64,000 nt of DNA, taken from NCBI GenBank assembly GCA_029060215.1, contig JAIDUK010000005.1, positions 1-64,000 of the forward strand, in the 5' to 3' direction. The translations under genes and the position numbers were made by a program. The notes beneath the pieces were generated by a model. That model searched no databases. It saw only the letters and a list, made by a program, of their open reading frames with translations, and had not been told where the DNA came from. Source of the stretch: Alistipes sp. (GTDB lineage: Bacteria; Bacteroidota; Bacteroidia; Bacteroidales; Rikenellaceae). This document shows, in pieces, positions 27,373 through 36,560 of this stretch. Numbering within the stretch: the first letter of the stretch is position 1; every line of letters starts with the position of its first letter.

Positions 27373-28353
27373 CTACCGATACTGCGGCTGCTGCGGATAT
27401 TGTTGCGGGTATTGCTGAGGTTGCTGCGGGTACTGCTGCTGTGGCGGATATTGTTGATAAGGCTGCGGCGGCACCTGCTGCGGATAGGGCTGTTGGTACT
27501 GTTGCTGTACGGACTGCATGGGTTGCGCCTGCGCCGGCTGAGACTGGGGCTGCTCCTTCGGCACCAGCTCGAAGAAACCGCTGATTTCTTGCTGGTCGAT
27601 GGCCTGACGCACGTTGAAACGCTTGATCTGGTCCTCATAGCCCTTTTTGCTCACCTTGATCTCGATCTGCACGTCGCGCGAATTCTCGTAGGTGAGGCCC
27701 AAGATGTTGAACGAACGCGTCTCCTCGAAAGGAGTGGTCATCAAATAAGTCTCGTTGGTGTTCTTCACCTCGGCCGGAACGCTGGAGATGACGCGCCAAT
27801 AAACGCGAGCTCCGCGCGGGTCCGAGTCGAAAAACCATCGGATGATCGTCTGTTCCAAAGCGGACTGGCCTGCTTTGTCGCGGCTGACGCGGTTATGGGC
27901 TTCGCCGGCAACGATCGTGGGATCCTGATCGTAGACACGCTGCACCTTGGGATCGCGTTTGAACACATGGCTCGCCGTTGCCGGCCATGCGAACTGGTAC
28001 TTGTTCCCTTTCAGCGGGGCGATTTTCGGCAGCAGCGCTACCTCGCCGTCCTGATAGCCGTCGAGTTTGAATACCAGTTGCACGCGGCTTTCGTACTGCG
28101 CCCGCTTGATGGCAGCGGACATGTTCTTCTTGTCGGGAGTGATGAACCCCGAGCACGGGATCGTCACCACGGCAGGCGTCGAAGCGCAGATCAGCTGGCC
28201 GTTCAGGTAGACCGCGGCTCCGGCCGGTTCGCTGGTCAGTGTGACGGTTTGATTCTGTATCCCGCTGTAAACGGGGCCTTTGGCAAGGAGCGTTCCCGAG
28301 CAAGCGGCGGCAAGGAAGCACAAACCGAGGATTCGAGCTGAAAATATTTTCAT
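27373..28353 (-). CDS. PEGA-like secreted protein with Pro/Gln/Tyr-rich C-terminal tail
   Basis: TLTSEPAGAAVYLNGQLICASTPAVVTIP PEGA-type motif; QQYPQQPQQYPQQYPQQPQYR tail. Confidence 0.7.
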   Translation of the reverse strand: MKIFSARILGLCFLAAACSGTLLAKGPVYSGIQNQTVTLTSEPAGAAVYLNGQLICASTPAVVTIPCSGFITPDKKNMSAAIKRAQYESRVQLVFKLDGYQDGEVALLPKIAPLKGNKYQFAWPATASHVFKRDPKVQRVYDQDPTIVAGEAHNRVSRDKAGQSALEQTIIRWFFDSDPRGARVYWRVISSVPAEVKNTNETYLMTTPFEETRSFNILGLTYENSRDVQIEIKVSKKGYEDQIKRFNVRQAIDQQEISGFFELVPKEQPQSQPAQAQPMQSVQQQYQQPYPQQVPPQPYQQYPPQQQYPQQPQQYPQQYPQQPQYR

Positions 28354-28372
28354 CGTGATTCGTTTTTACGGA

Positions 28373-29155
28373 TTAATACTGCTGTTCTTTGGGCACCAGT
28401 TCGAAGAAACCGCTGATTTCTTGCTGGTCGATAGCTTGACGCACGTTGAAACGCTTGATTTGGTCCTCGTAGCCGCGCTTGCTGACCTTGATTTCGATCT
28501 GCACGTCGCGCGAATTCTCGTAGGTGAGGCCCAAGATGTTGAACGAACGCGTCTCCTCGAAAGGAGTGGTCATCAAATAAGTCTCGTTGGTATTCTTCAC
28601 CTCGGCCGGAACGCTGGAGATGACACGCCAGAAGATGCGCGCGCCACGGGGATCGGAATCGAAGTACCAGCGGACGATGGTGCGCTCCAGATCGGTGCGC
28701 CCGGGAGTGTCGCGGGATACCCGGCCTGCGGGCTCCGACGCCCGAACGGGCAGCTCGACGTAATTGGCCGGCTCTTCCTTGCGTTGCATGGGAACATAAT
28801 AAGTTTCGGAATCGGGCTTCGTTATGGCGCCCGTACCGGCATCGACGGCGAAACCGGGGATGCCGCCCAAAACGATATTCCACAAAGTCGTCGCGTTGAA
28901 TTTTTTCCGGACCGTCACGTGCCCGTCTTCATAGCCCGGAGCCTGAGCGGTGATCTCGGAAGGTTTGAACCCGCGTTTGACTTTTACCTGAACGGGAAAA
29001 TAGACGTCGGACTTCCTTTCGCCGTCGACGGTCAGTTCGACGGGAACCGTCATCGAATCGTTGGTGAGCGTAATTTTGGATTTCGAGCCGTTGAAAATCG
29101 TGGCGCACGAACTGCACAGCAGCAGTCCCAACGGTACAATCCATGATTTTTTCAT
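28373..29155 (-). CDS. Lipoprotein paralogous to the adjacent PEGA-like protein
   Basis: Lipobox LLLCSSCATIF; C-terminal ~100 aa nearly identical to the 27373-28353 product. Confidence 0.75.
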   Translation of the reverse strand: MKKSWIVPLGLLLCSSCATIFNGSKSKITLTNDSMTVPVELTVDGERKSDVYFPVQVKVKRGFKPSEITAQAPGYEDGHVTVRKKFNATTLWNIVLGGIPGFAVDAGTGAITKPDSETYYVPMQRKEEPANYVELPVRASEPAGRVSRDTPGRTDLERTIVRWYFDSDPRGARIFWRVISSVPAEVKNTNETYLMTTPFEETRSFNILGLTYENSRDVQIEIKVSKRGYEDQIKRFNVRQAIDQQEISGFFELVPKEQQY

Positions 29156-29214
29156 AGAGTAAGTTTGGAATTAGGGACCGGTCCCACGGTCGGAAGGCTG
29201 TTCGTGTCAGGACA

Positions 29215-29467
29215 TAAAAAACGTGGGACAATACCTTTATCCGTCTTCTGAGGTCTTCGACTACCTTGTACAACAAATAATGAGTAAAGCCCACGAATGT
29301 TCGTGAGCGTTTACGCCTTACTCTTGCTGTACTAATGAAATTGTCGAAGTTTCAGAAGACAAGATTAAAGCTAACGCTTTTTATGTGTGCGGCAGCAACT
29401 ATGCTGCCGGATGGGTTTCAAAAAATGATTTTTCCGTTATTTCCTCATAGGCGCAATCGTATTTATT
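29215..29467 (-). ncRNA. Candidate structured RNA with 6S-like rod (strand favoured by promoter, not proven)
   Basis: Rod 29243-29360: GTCTTCTGA/TCAGAAGAC, CTTCGAC/GTCGAAG, GTACAGC/GTTGTAC, GAGTAA/TTACTC, CACGAA/TTCGTG; second hairpin GGCAGCATAGTTGCTGCC (29391-29408); promoter TTTGGC-N18-TATTTTTG (29474-29505) on minus strand. Confidence 0.6.
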
Positions 29468-29825
29468 TGGTAACAAAAATAATACATGCCTTTTAGATTG
29501 CCAAATTTATTTGCATCTTTCCCCCGGCCATGCGTTCCGGCCCGCAGCGAATTCGGCCGCTGCTCGCTCCCACGGCCGCAAACAAACAACCGCCCGTTCC
29601 GAGAAGAGCAGGCAAGCCGCCCTGCCGAAACCACAGAACACCCGGCTTGCTAAAACGTTTTAACAACACCTGCCGCCCCGTTTTTATAATAGGTGCGAAA
29701 ATTTTTTCGGATGAAATTACAAAAAACAAAGTACTTTGTATTGCATAATACCAAAATGTGCATTATATTTGCAGTGTAAAAATAGCCCGGTCCGCCGGAC
29801 GGACCCCGCAACGACCTCGAAAAAG

Positions 29826-30335
29826 ATGAAAGAAACGATTCACGCGAACATAGGCTCGGTAGCCTTCATCCTCGACTGCGACGCCTACGCCGCGCTCGCA
29901 AACTATCTGGACGAACTGCGCAGCCGGCTGCCGGAGCACGACACGGAGACGCTCGACGACATCGAACGCCACTTCGCCGAAATCTTCGGCGAACGCATCG
30001 CCTCGCCGATGCAGGTGGTGACGCTCGAAATGGTCGACAGCGCGATTGCGCGCATGGGCCGCCCCTCGGACTTCGGCGAACAGCGCGACGCGGCACAACG
30101 GGAAACTCCCGGCAGCTCCGGCACGCTGCACCCCCTGCGCCGCTCGACGACGGACCGTTCGATAGCCGGCATTTGCAGCGGAGTAGCCCGATTCTTCGGC
30201 ACCGACCCGACGCTCGTACGGCTCGTGACCCTGCTGCTGTTCCTCTTCGGCGGCCTTTCGCTCTGGGTCTACCTCATCCTGTGGATCGTCATCCCGGAAG
30301 AGGAGCCCAGCACCGCGACCAACAAAAAACACTGA
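29826..30335 (+). CDS. PspC domain protein
   Basis: LRRSTTDRSIAGICSGVARFFGTDPTLVRLVTLLLFLFGGLSLWVYLILWIVIPEE; promoter TATATTTG at 29764-29771. Confidence 0.9.
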   Translation: MKETIHANIGSVAFILDCDAYAALANYLDELRSRLPEHDTETLDDIERHFAEIFGERIASPMQVVTLEMVDSAIARMGRPSDFGEQRDAAQRETPGSSGTLHPLRRSTTDRSIAGICSGVARFFGTDPTLVRLVTLLLFLFGGLSLWVYLILWIVIPEEEPSTATNKKH

Positions 30336-30341
30336 AATACG

Positions 30342-30545
30342 ATGGAAACGAACAACCGACTTTACCGCACCCGCGACAGCATCATCGCAGGCGTCTGCGG
30401 CGGACTGGCCGACTACTTCGGACTGGACCGCACGCTGATCCGCATCGCCACGGCGATCCTGATCCTCTTCGGCGGGCTCTCGCTCTGGGTCTACATCATC
30501 CTGTGGATCCTCATCCCCAAGGCGCCCGCACAACTTAACCCCTGA
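30342..30545 (+). CDS. PspC domain protein (minimal)
   Basis: LYRTRDSIIAGVCGGLADYFGLDRTLIRIATAILILFGGLSLWVYIILWILIPK. Confidence 0.92.
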   Translation: METNNRLYRTRDSIIAGVCGGLADYFGLDRTLIRIATAILILFGGLSLWVYIILWILIPKAPAQLNP

Positions 30546-30550
30546 CCGTC

Positions 30551-30886
30551 ATGGCTGAAGACAACGTAAAGGCACAGATGCGCAAAGGCATCTTGGAGTA
30601 TTGCATACTGGCCATACTCTCGCGGGAGGATTCCTACGCCCCGAAGATCATCGCCGAGCTCAAGGCGGCGGAGATGATCGTGGTCGAGGGAACGCTCTAC
30701 CCGATTCTGACCCGGCAGAAGAACGCCGGACTGCTGACCTACCGCTGGGAGGAGTCGCCGCAGGGCCCCCCCCGCAAATACTACACGCTCACCGACAAGG
30801 GCCGCGACTATCTGGCCACTCTGGACGAAGCGTGGGACGAGCTGGTGCGGCAGATCGGCACCATCCGCCACGGAAAAAGCGTATAA
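30551..30886 (+). CDS. PadR family transcriptional regulator
   Basis: QMRKGILEYCILAILSREDSYAPKIIAELKAAEMIVVEGTLYPILTRQKNAGLLTYRWEESPQGPPRKYYTLTDKG. Confidence 0.95.
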   Translation: MAEDNVKAQMRKGILEYCILAILSREDSYAPKIIAELKAAEMIVVEGTLYPILTRQKNAGLLTYRWEESPQGPPRKYYTLTDKGRDYLATLDEAWDELVRQIGTIRHGKSV

Positions 30887-30971
30887 CAAAACCCATCTAT
30901 ATACTCGATGTACCAACGTCATTGAACCGTAATTCTAAATCCGAACGCTGTAGCTCGCGGCTGTTGCCGCG

Positions 30972-30992
30972 CCCCGCTAAGAGCGGGGTTTT
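30972..30992 (+). terminator. Intrinsic terminator downstream of padR
   Basis: CCCCGC-taaga-GCGGGG then TTTT. Confidence 0.6.
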
Positions 30993-31226
30993 ATGAGTAA
31001 TCGCTGCTCCCACCCCCAACTGCGGCAGCAGGCGAGAGCAATCGGAACTTGTTCGGATTGCCGAGCCGCCACAGCAGACGCGGAACTTGTTCCGCAAACC
31101 CCCGCCTCAGGCAGGGGCTTCGGTCGGAAAACCGGAAGAACCGAAATTACAGCACCGTTGGTACAACAAGATATATAATCGCACGACAAAAGACCTCAAC
31201 CCACTTTCCAACAACATCTTACGACT

Positions 31227-32090
31227 ATGAAAAAACTCTTTCTGCTTATCGCCGGGCTCGGCTTGCTCGCCGCCCTCGCAGGCTGCATTCTGGGCCTGAC
31301 CGCCAAGACGGTTTTCGCATCGGAAAAGATCAAGGGCAGCGGCAAGCTGGCTACCCGCACGCTCACGGTGCCCGCATTCGACGCCCTACGCGTGTCGCGG
31401 GGCATTCAGGCTACCGTCAAACCCCTGAAGAACAACGAGGTGACAATCGAAGCCGACGACAACCTGTTGAACAAGGTGACGGTCAAGGTCGAGGACCGCA
31501 CGTTGAAAATCAGCGTCGACCAATCGGTCAAGGAGCTTTCCGACTGCCGCATTTCGGTGACGGTGCCCCACAACGCGCGTCTCGGCAAGATCGAGGCTTC
31601 GAGCGCTGCCCGCGTAGTATGCGAAGCGCCCCTCACGGCCAAGAACGCAGCGTTGAAGGCTTCGAGCGCCGCAAAGATCGAAGCAACGATAGAGGGCGCA
31701 GAAAAATGCAAGGCGGACGCATCGAGCGCCGCAGAAATCGACGCCACGATCCAAGCAGCGGAGTGTTCGTTCGAACTGTCGAGCGCCGCAGACATCTCGG
31801 CCCATGCCACGGTCCGGCGCTGCGAAATCGGCATGTCGAGCGCCTCGTCGCTGACGCTGGCAGGCAGCGCCGCAGAGTGCAAGACCGAAACGAATTCGGC
31901 GGCCCAGCTGGATGCCTACGACCTGACGGTGGAAAACTACAGCATCTCGACGTCGAGCGGCTCCTCGGCCCGCATCCGCTGCACGCAGGAGCTGCGCGCC
32001 AAGGCATCGAGCGGCTCCTCGATCCGCTACAAGGGCGACTGCCGGTCGCAAATCAGAACTTCGAGCGGCGGCAGCGTCCGGCATAAATAA
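31227..32090 (+). CDS. DUF2807 (head GIN domain) protein
   Basis: FDALRVSRGIQATVKPLKNNEVTIEADDNLLNKVTVKVEDRTLKIS; repeated SSAAxIxA beta-helix-like units. Confidence 0.88.
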   Translation: MKKLFLLIAGLGLLAALAGCILGLTAKTVFASEKIKGSGKLATRTLTVPAFDALRVSRGIQATVKPLKNNEVTIEADDNLLNKVTVKVEDRTLKISVDQSVKELSDCRISVTVPHNARLGKIEASSAARVVCEAPLTAKNAALKASSAAKIEATIEGAEKCKADASSAAEIDATIQAAECSFELSSAADISAHATVRRCEIGMSSASSLTLAGSAAECKTETNSAAQLDAYDLTVENYSISTSSGSSARIRCTQELRAKASSGSSIRYKGDCRSQIRTSSGGSVRHK

Positions 32091-32110
32091 CCCCCGACAC
32101 GCAGACTACG

Positions 32111-33412
32111 ATGAACGAGGTAAGAAAATGCAGTCTTTCGGGCGTGGCCTTCACCATGGACGCCGACGCCTTCGCCCTGCTGGCGGAGTATATCGAGACC
32201 CTGAAAAAGAGCTATGAGGATTCGGCCGACGGCGACGAAATCGTGGCCGACATCGAAGCCCGCATCGCCGAACTGATCCTCTCGGCGCAGGACAACACCC
32301 GGGTGGTGGAGCGCCCGCTGGTGGAAAACATCATCCGGCAGATGGGTTCGGCCGAGGACATTTCGGACACCGACCCTGCGGCCGGGCGCCGCGGCGGTCC
32401 GCGCATCCCGCGGCGGCTCTACCGCGACCCGGAGAACGCCAAGCTGGGCGGCGTGTGCTCGGGCATCGGCAAATATTTCGACGTCGACCCCGTATGGGTG
32501 CGGCTGGCGATCTTCCTGCCGCTGCTGGTGCTCTGTCTGCAATGGATTCCGGTCTTCCGTTGGATAGGTCCGATGATGGGCAATCTGTTCGGCATCTTCA
32601 TCATCTGCTACCTGATCATGTGGTTCGCCGTACCGACCGCTCGCACGGCACGACAGAAGCTGGAGATGAACGGCGAACGCATCACCGAACAGACCATCCG
32701 CCGCACGACGGAACAGAGCGCGGCGCTCGACCCCGACAGCCGGACCAAACCGGTGGTGGCGGAAGCGGTGTCGGCGATCGGGAAAATCGTGCTGATACTC
32801 TGCAAACTATTCACCGGCGTGCTGGTCTTCGGGCTGATTCTGGGTGCCTGCATCCTGATCGTCGCCCTGTTCGCCATCATCGTGGGCGGACACGACATGC
32901 CGCTGTCGCCCCATTTTCTGGAAGAGATGAATCTGGGCATCCCCATCCTCGGCATACTTCTTGTATTGATCCCCGTCATCTTGCTGATCTATGTGCTGAT
33001 GTGCCTGATCGCCTCGCGCAAACCCGGCAGCAAGACCCTGCTGACGATATTCCTGACATGGATGGCCGGCCTTGCGATGCTGCTGGGCATAGCCTACAAG
33101 GAGAATGCGGTCGACCGGGTGCGGCGCGAGTACAAGCCGCTGGGGCGCGTGATGAACAAGGAGCTGATCATCGACAGCGACACGACCACGCTGGGAGAGA
33201 TGCTCCGCAAATTCGACGACGAAAAGATCGTCGAGGACGACCTGCGCTCGGTGCACATCAGCGTGCCGTCGCAAGAGATCGAAATCGTCTACGACAAGCA
33301 AACGTCGCAGCTGGATATCAAGGCCGACGGCAAACGCATCAGGATGCAGGCCGACGAGCGGAGCGGAGCCTATATCCGCATCGACGAGGAGGAGAGCGAC
33401 GGCGAACTGTAG
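32111..33412 (+). CDS. PspC domain protein (large)
   Basis: RRLYRDPENAKLGGVCSGIGKYFDVDPVWVRLAIFLPLL plus further TM segments. Confidence 0.9.
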   Translation: MNEVRKCSLSGVAFTMDADAFALLAEYIETLKKSYEDSADGDEIVADIEARIAELILSAQDNTRVVERPLVENIIRQMGSAEDISDTDPAAGRRGGPRIPRRLYRDPENAKLGGVCSGIGKYFDVDPVWVRLAIFLPLLVLCLQWIPVFRWIGPMMGNLFGIFIICYLIMWFAVPTARTARQKLEMNGERITEQTIRRTTEQSAALDPDSRTKPVVAEAVSAIGKIVLILCKLFTGVLVFGLILGACILIVALFAIIVGGHDMPLSPHFLEEMNLGIPILGILLVLIPVILLIYVLMCLIASRKPGSKTLLTIFLTWMAGLAMLLGIAYKENAVDRVRREYKPLGRVMNKELIIDSDTTTLGEMLRKFDDEKIVEDDLRSVHISVPSQEIEIVYDKQTSQLDIKADGKRIRMQADERSGAYIRIDEEESDGEL

Positions 33413-33450
33413 CAAGCAACTGGTTTTCAAAATAAAAAGTCTTTTTCAAG

Positions 33451-33487
33451 ACATGGGGCGGACCGCAAGTCCGTCCCGTGTTTTTTT
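33451..33487 (+). terminator. Intrinsic terminator
   Basis: ACATGGGGCGGAC-cgcaa-GTCCGTCCCGTGT followed by T-run. Confidence 0.65.
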
Positions 33488-33542
33488 GAAAAAACTGAAA
33501 TAATTCGTACCTTGGACCGGTTTTGTTAGTTAACGGAAAATT

Positions 33543-34523
33543 ATGGCAGAAATCAAATGTATCGGCGTGCTGACCTCGGGAGGCGACGCCCCCGGCATGA
33601 ACGCGGCCATCCGGGCCGTGACCCGCAGCGCCATCTACAACGGATTCGCCGTGAAAGGCATCATGCGCGGCTACAAGGGACTGGTGTACAACGAAATCGT
33701 GGAGTTCCGCTCGCAGAGCGTAAGCAACATCATCCAGCTCGGCGGCACGATCCTGAAGACCGCCCGCTGCAAGGAATTCGCCACGCCCGAAGGGCGCAAA
33801 CAGGCCTATGACAACATGACGGCGGCAGGCATCGACGCGCTGGTGGTCATCGGCGGCGACGGCTCGCTGACGGGCGCAGGCATCTTCGCGCAGGAATACA
33901 ACGTGCCCATCGTGGGACTTCCGGGCACGATCGACAACGATCTGGGCGGCACCGATTCGACCATCGGCTACGACACGGCGCTCAACACCATCATGGAAGC
34001 GGTGGACAAACTGCGCGACACGGCGTCGAGCCACGAACGGCTCTTCTTCGTCGAGGTGATGGGCCACACGGCGGGCTATCTGGCCCTCAACAGCGCGCTG
34101 GCCACGGGCTCCGAAGCGGCCATCATCCCCGAAATGGAGACCGAGGTCGACCAGCTGGCCGAACTCATCAACCACGGATTCCGCAAGAGCAAGAACTCGG
34201 CGATCGTCATCGTGGCCGAAAACCCGCAGACGGGCGGCGCCACGGCGCTGGCCGAGCGTGTGAAAAAGGAATTCCCGCAATACGACGCGCGGGTGACCAT
34301 ACTGGGCCACATCCAGCGCGGCGGCTCGCCGACGGCCTTCGACCGCATTCTGGCATCGCGCATGGGCGAAGCGGCCATCGAAGCCATACAGGAGGGCCAG
34401 CGCAACGTGATGATCGGCACCGAAAACGGCAAGATCGTCTACGTGCCCTTCTCCAAAGCCGTGAAACACAACAAAGGCATCGACCGCAGCCGGATCGATC
34501 TGGTGAAGGTCCTGTCGATATGA
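33543..34523 (+). CDS. pfkA: 6-phosphofructokinase
   Basis: [66 protein letters not shown]. Confidence 0.97.
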   Translation: MAEIKCIGVLTSGGDAPGMNAAIRAVTRSAIYNGFAVKGIMRGYKGLVYNEIVEFRSQSVSNIIQLGGTILKTARCKEFATPEGRKQAYDNMTAAGIDALVVIGGDGSLTGAGIFAQEYNVPIVGLPGTIDNDLGGTDSTIGYDTALNTIMEAVDKLRDTASSHERLFFVEVMGHTAGYLALNSALATGSEAAIIPEMETEVDQLAELINHGFRKSKNSAIVIVAENPQTGGATALAERVKKEFPQYDARVTILGHIQRGGSPTAFDRILASRMGEAAIEAIQEGQRNVMIGTENGKIVYVPFSKAVKHNKGIDRSRIDLVKVLSI

Positions 34524-34549
34524 ACCCGCCCGACCCAAACCCGAACTCC

Positions 34550-35560
34550 ATGCTGACAATCAAACGCGTAACCGGCATCGGCAATGCCCTGACCGACATG
34601 CTGGTGAACCTGAAGACCGATTCCGTGCTGGAACGGTTCGACCTGCCCAAGGGCTCGATGAATCTGGTGGACAGCCGCCTGCAAACCGAGATCTCGAAAT
34701 CGGTGGCGGGGCTTCCCTATTCGCTTTCGCTGGGCGGCTCGGCGGGCAACACCATCCGGGCCATGGCGCAGCTGGGCTGCAAGGTGGGCTTCATCGGCAA
34801 GGTGGGGCCCGACACCACGGGCGACTTCTTCGTGCAGGCGCTCGAAAACCTCAAAGTCGCCCCTACGGTCTTCCGCGGCAAGGAGCGTTCGGGCAAATGC
34901 GTGTCGCTCATCTCGCCCGACGGCGAACGCACGATGGTGACCCACTTGGGTGCAGCGCTGGAGCTGAGCGCCCAAGAGATCGAACCGGCCGTGTTCGAGG
35001 GCTACGACTGTCTCTATGTCGAAGGCTATCTGGTGCAGAACCACGACCTGATCCGCAAGGCAGCCGAAACAGCCAAGGCCTGCGGACTGAAGGTGGCCAT
35101 CGATCTGGCGAGCTTCAACATCGTGGCCGAGAATCTGGAATTCCTGCGCAAGCTGGTGACCGACTGCGTCGACATCGTCTTCGCCAACGAAGACGAAGCC
35201 AAGGCTTTCACTTGCGAGGCCGAACCGCTCAACGCGTTGCAGATGATCTCGGGCATGTGCGAGTTGGCCGTCGTGAAGATCGGGATGCGCGGCGCCCTCA
35301 TCAAGCAGGGCGACGAAGTGGTGCACGTGGGCATCATGGCCGCGGCCAAACGCGTCGACACCACGGGCGCGGGCGATTTCTATGCTGCCGGATTCCTCGC
35401 GGGGTTGTGCGACGGATTGTCGTTGCGCCAATGCGGCACGATCGGCGCCATCACGGCAGGCAAGGTGATCGAAGTCGTCGGCACGACTTTCGGCGACGAG
35501 GCTTGGAAAGACATCTACCGGTTGGTCAACAAGGTCAAGACGGAAAAATATCTGTTCTGA
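34550..35560 (+). CDS. PfkB family carbohydrate/nucleoside kinase
   Basis: GGSAGNTIRAMAQLG and DTTGAGDFYAAGFLAGL motifs. Confidence 0.93.
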   Translation: MLTIKRVTGIGNALTDMLVNLKTDSVLERFDLPKGSMNLVDSRLQTEISKSVAGLPYSLSLGGSAGNTIRAMAQLGCKVGFIGKVGPDTTGDFFVQALENLKVAPTVFRGKERSGKCVSLISPDGERTMVTHLGAALELSAQEIEPAVFEGYDCLYVEGYLVQNHDLIRKAAETAKACGLKVAIDLASFNIVAENLEFLRKLVTDCVDIVFANEDEAKAFTCEAEPLNALQMISGMCELAVVKIGMRGALIKQGDEVVHVGIMAAAKRVDTTGAGDFYAAGFLAGLCDGLSLRQCGTIGAITAGKVIEVVGTTFGDEAWKDIYRLVNKVKTEKYLF

Positions 35561-35614
35561 GAAGGCAGGCTGAGCGAAAACGGACGGGAGGATTCATGCG
35601 GATCCTCCCGATTC

Positions 35615-36505
35615 TTATTTGCAAAACAACCCCCGGGAGATATGCCACCGCATTTTTAACAGCCACAGCGCTTGCGCGGGACGCAGCGAAAGGCAGAGCA
35701 GCAGCGCAGCGCCCCATTTCAGGATTTCGAGCGCACGGGCCCGGCCAAGGCGGCGATGCCCTGCGGCTCGCAGGCGCTGGCTCCAGCCAACGTTGAAGCA
35801 CAGGCGCCGGAAATAATCTTCGGTCAGCTTCTCGGGCGGAATGATGTGGTGCATCACAGCGCCGGGCACGTACCAGATCGTCTCGCCGCCGCGCAGCATC
35901 CGCTCGAAGAAATCGTTCTCCTCGCCGCCGGTAAGTTCGCGGCCCACGCGCCCCAGCGACGCATCGAACCCCCCGTACCGCACCGCCGCCTCGCGCCGGA
36001 AAGCCATGTTGCCGCCCCCCGGCACCCGGCCGCGCGGGAACGGCCGCACCGCAGGCCCGAAATCCATCGGGTTGGCCACGGGCATCTCGGCATATTTCGA
36101 CATCCAGCGCGGACGCCCCTCGGGATACTCGGCAATGATCCGCCCCCCGGCTGCCGACGCTTCGGGATTCGCATCGAAGAAATCGAGATAAGCCGACAGA
36201 AAACCTTCGTCGATACGTTCGTCGTCGTCGATCCAAACCAGCAGATCGGCCCGGGCTTCCCGCACGCCCCGGTTGCGGGCATGCGAGACACCGGGGCAAG
36301 GCTCGGAAACCATCCGCAAGTCGAACTCCGGATGCTCTGCCGCAAAGGCGGCGAACCGTTCTTCGGTGTCGTCGGTCGAAGCGTTGTTCACCACCAGACA
36401 CTCCCACAGCGCCGGGTCGGCCGTCTGCCCCACGACCGAGCGCAGAGCCTCCAGCAGCTGCCGGGCGCGGTTGTGCGTAGGGATGATGAGCGAGAGACGA
36501 ATCAT
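35615..36505 (-). CDS. Family 2 glycosyltransferase
   Basis: MIRLSLIIPTHNRARQLLEALRSVVGQ...LLVWIDDDERIDEGFL; upstream part of the ORF is not needed. Confidence 0.9.
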   Translation of the reverse strand: MIRLSLIIPTHNRARQLLEALRSVVGQTADPALWECLVVNNASTDDTEERFAAFAAEHPEFDLRMVSEPCPGVSHARNRGVREARADLLVWIDDDERIDEGFLSAYLDFFDANPEASAAGGRIIAEYPEGRPRWMSKYAEMPVANPMDFGPAVRPFPRGRVPGGGNMAFRREAAVRYGGFDASLGRVGRELTGGEENDFFERMLRGGETIWYVPGAVMHHIIPPEKLTEDYFRRLCFNVGWSQRLRAAGHRRLGRARALEILKWGAALLLCLSLRPAQALWLLKMRWHISRGLFCK

Positions 36506-36560
36506 GATGCGAAAGTAAGAATTTTTTTTCGTATCTTCGCACTCCAAGCAAACACCATCT

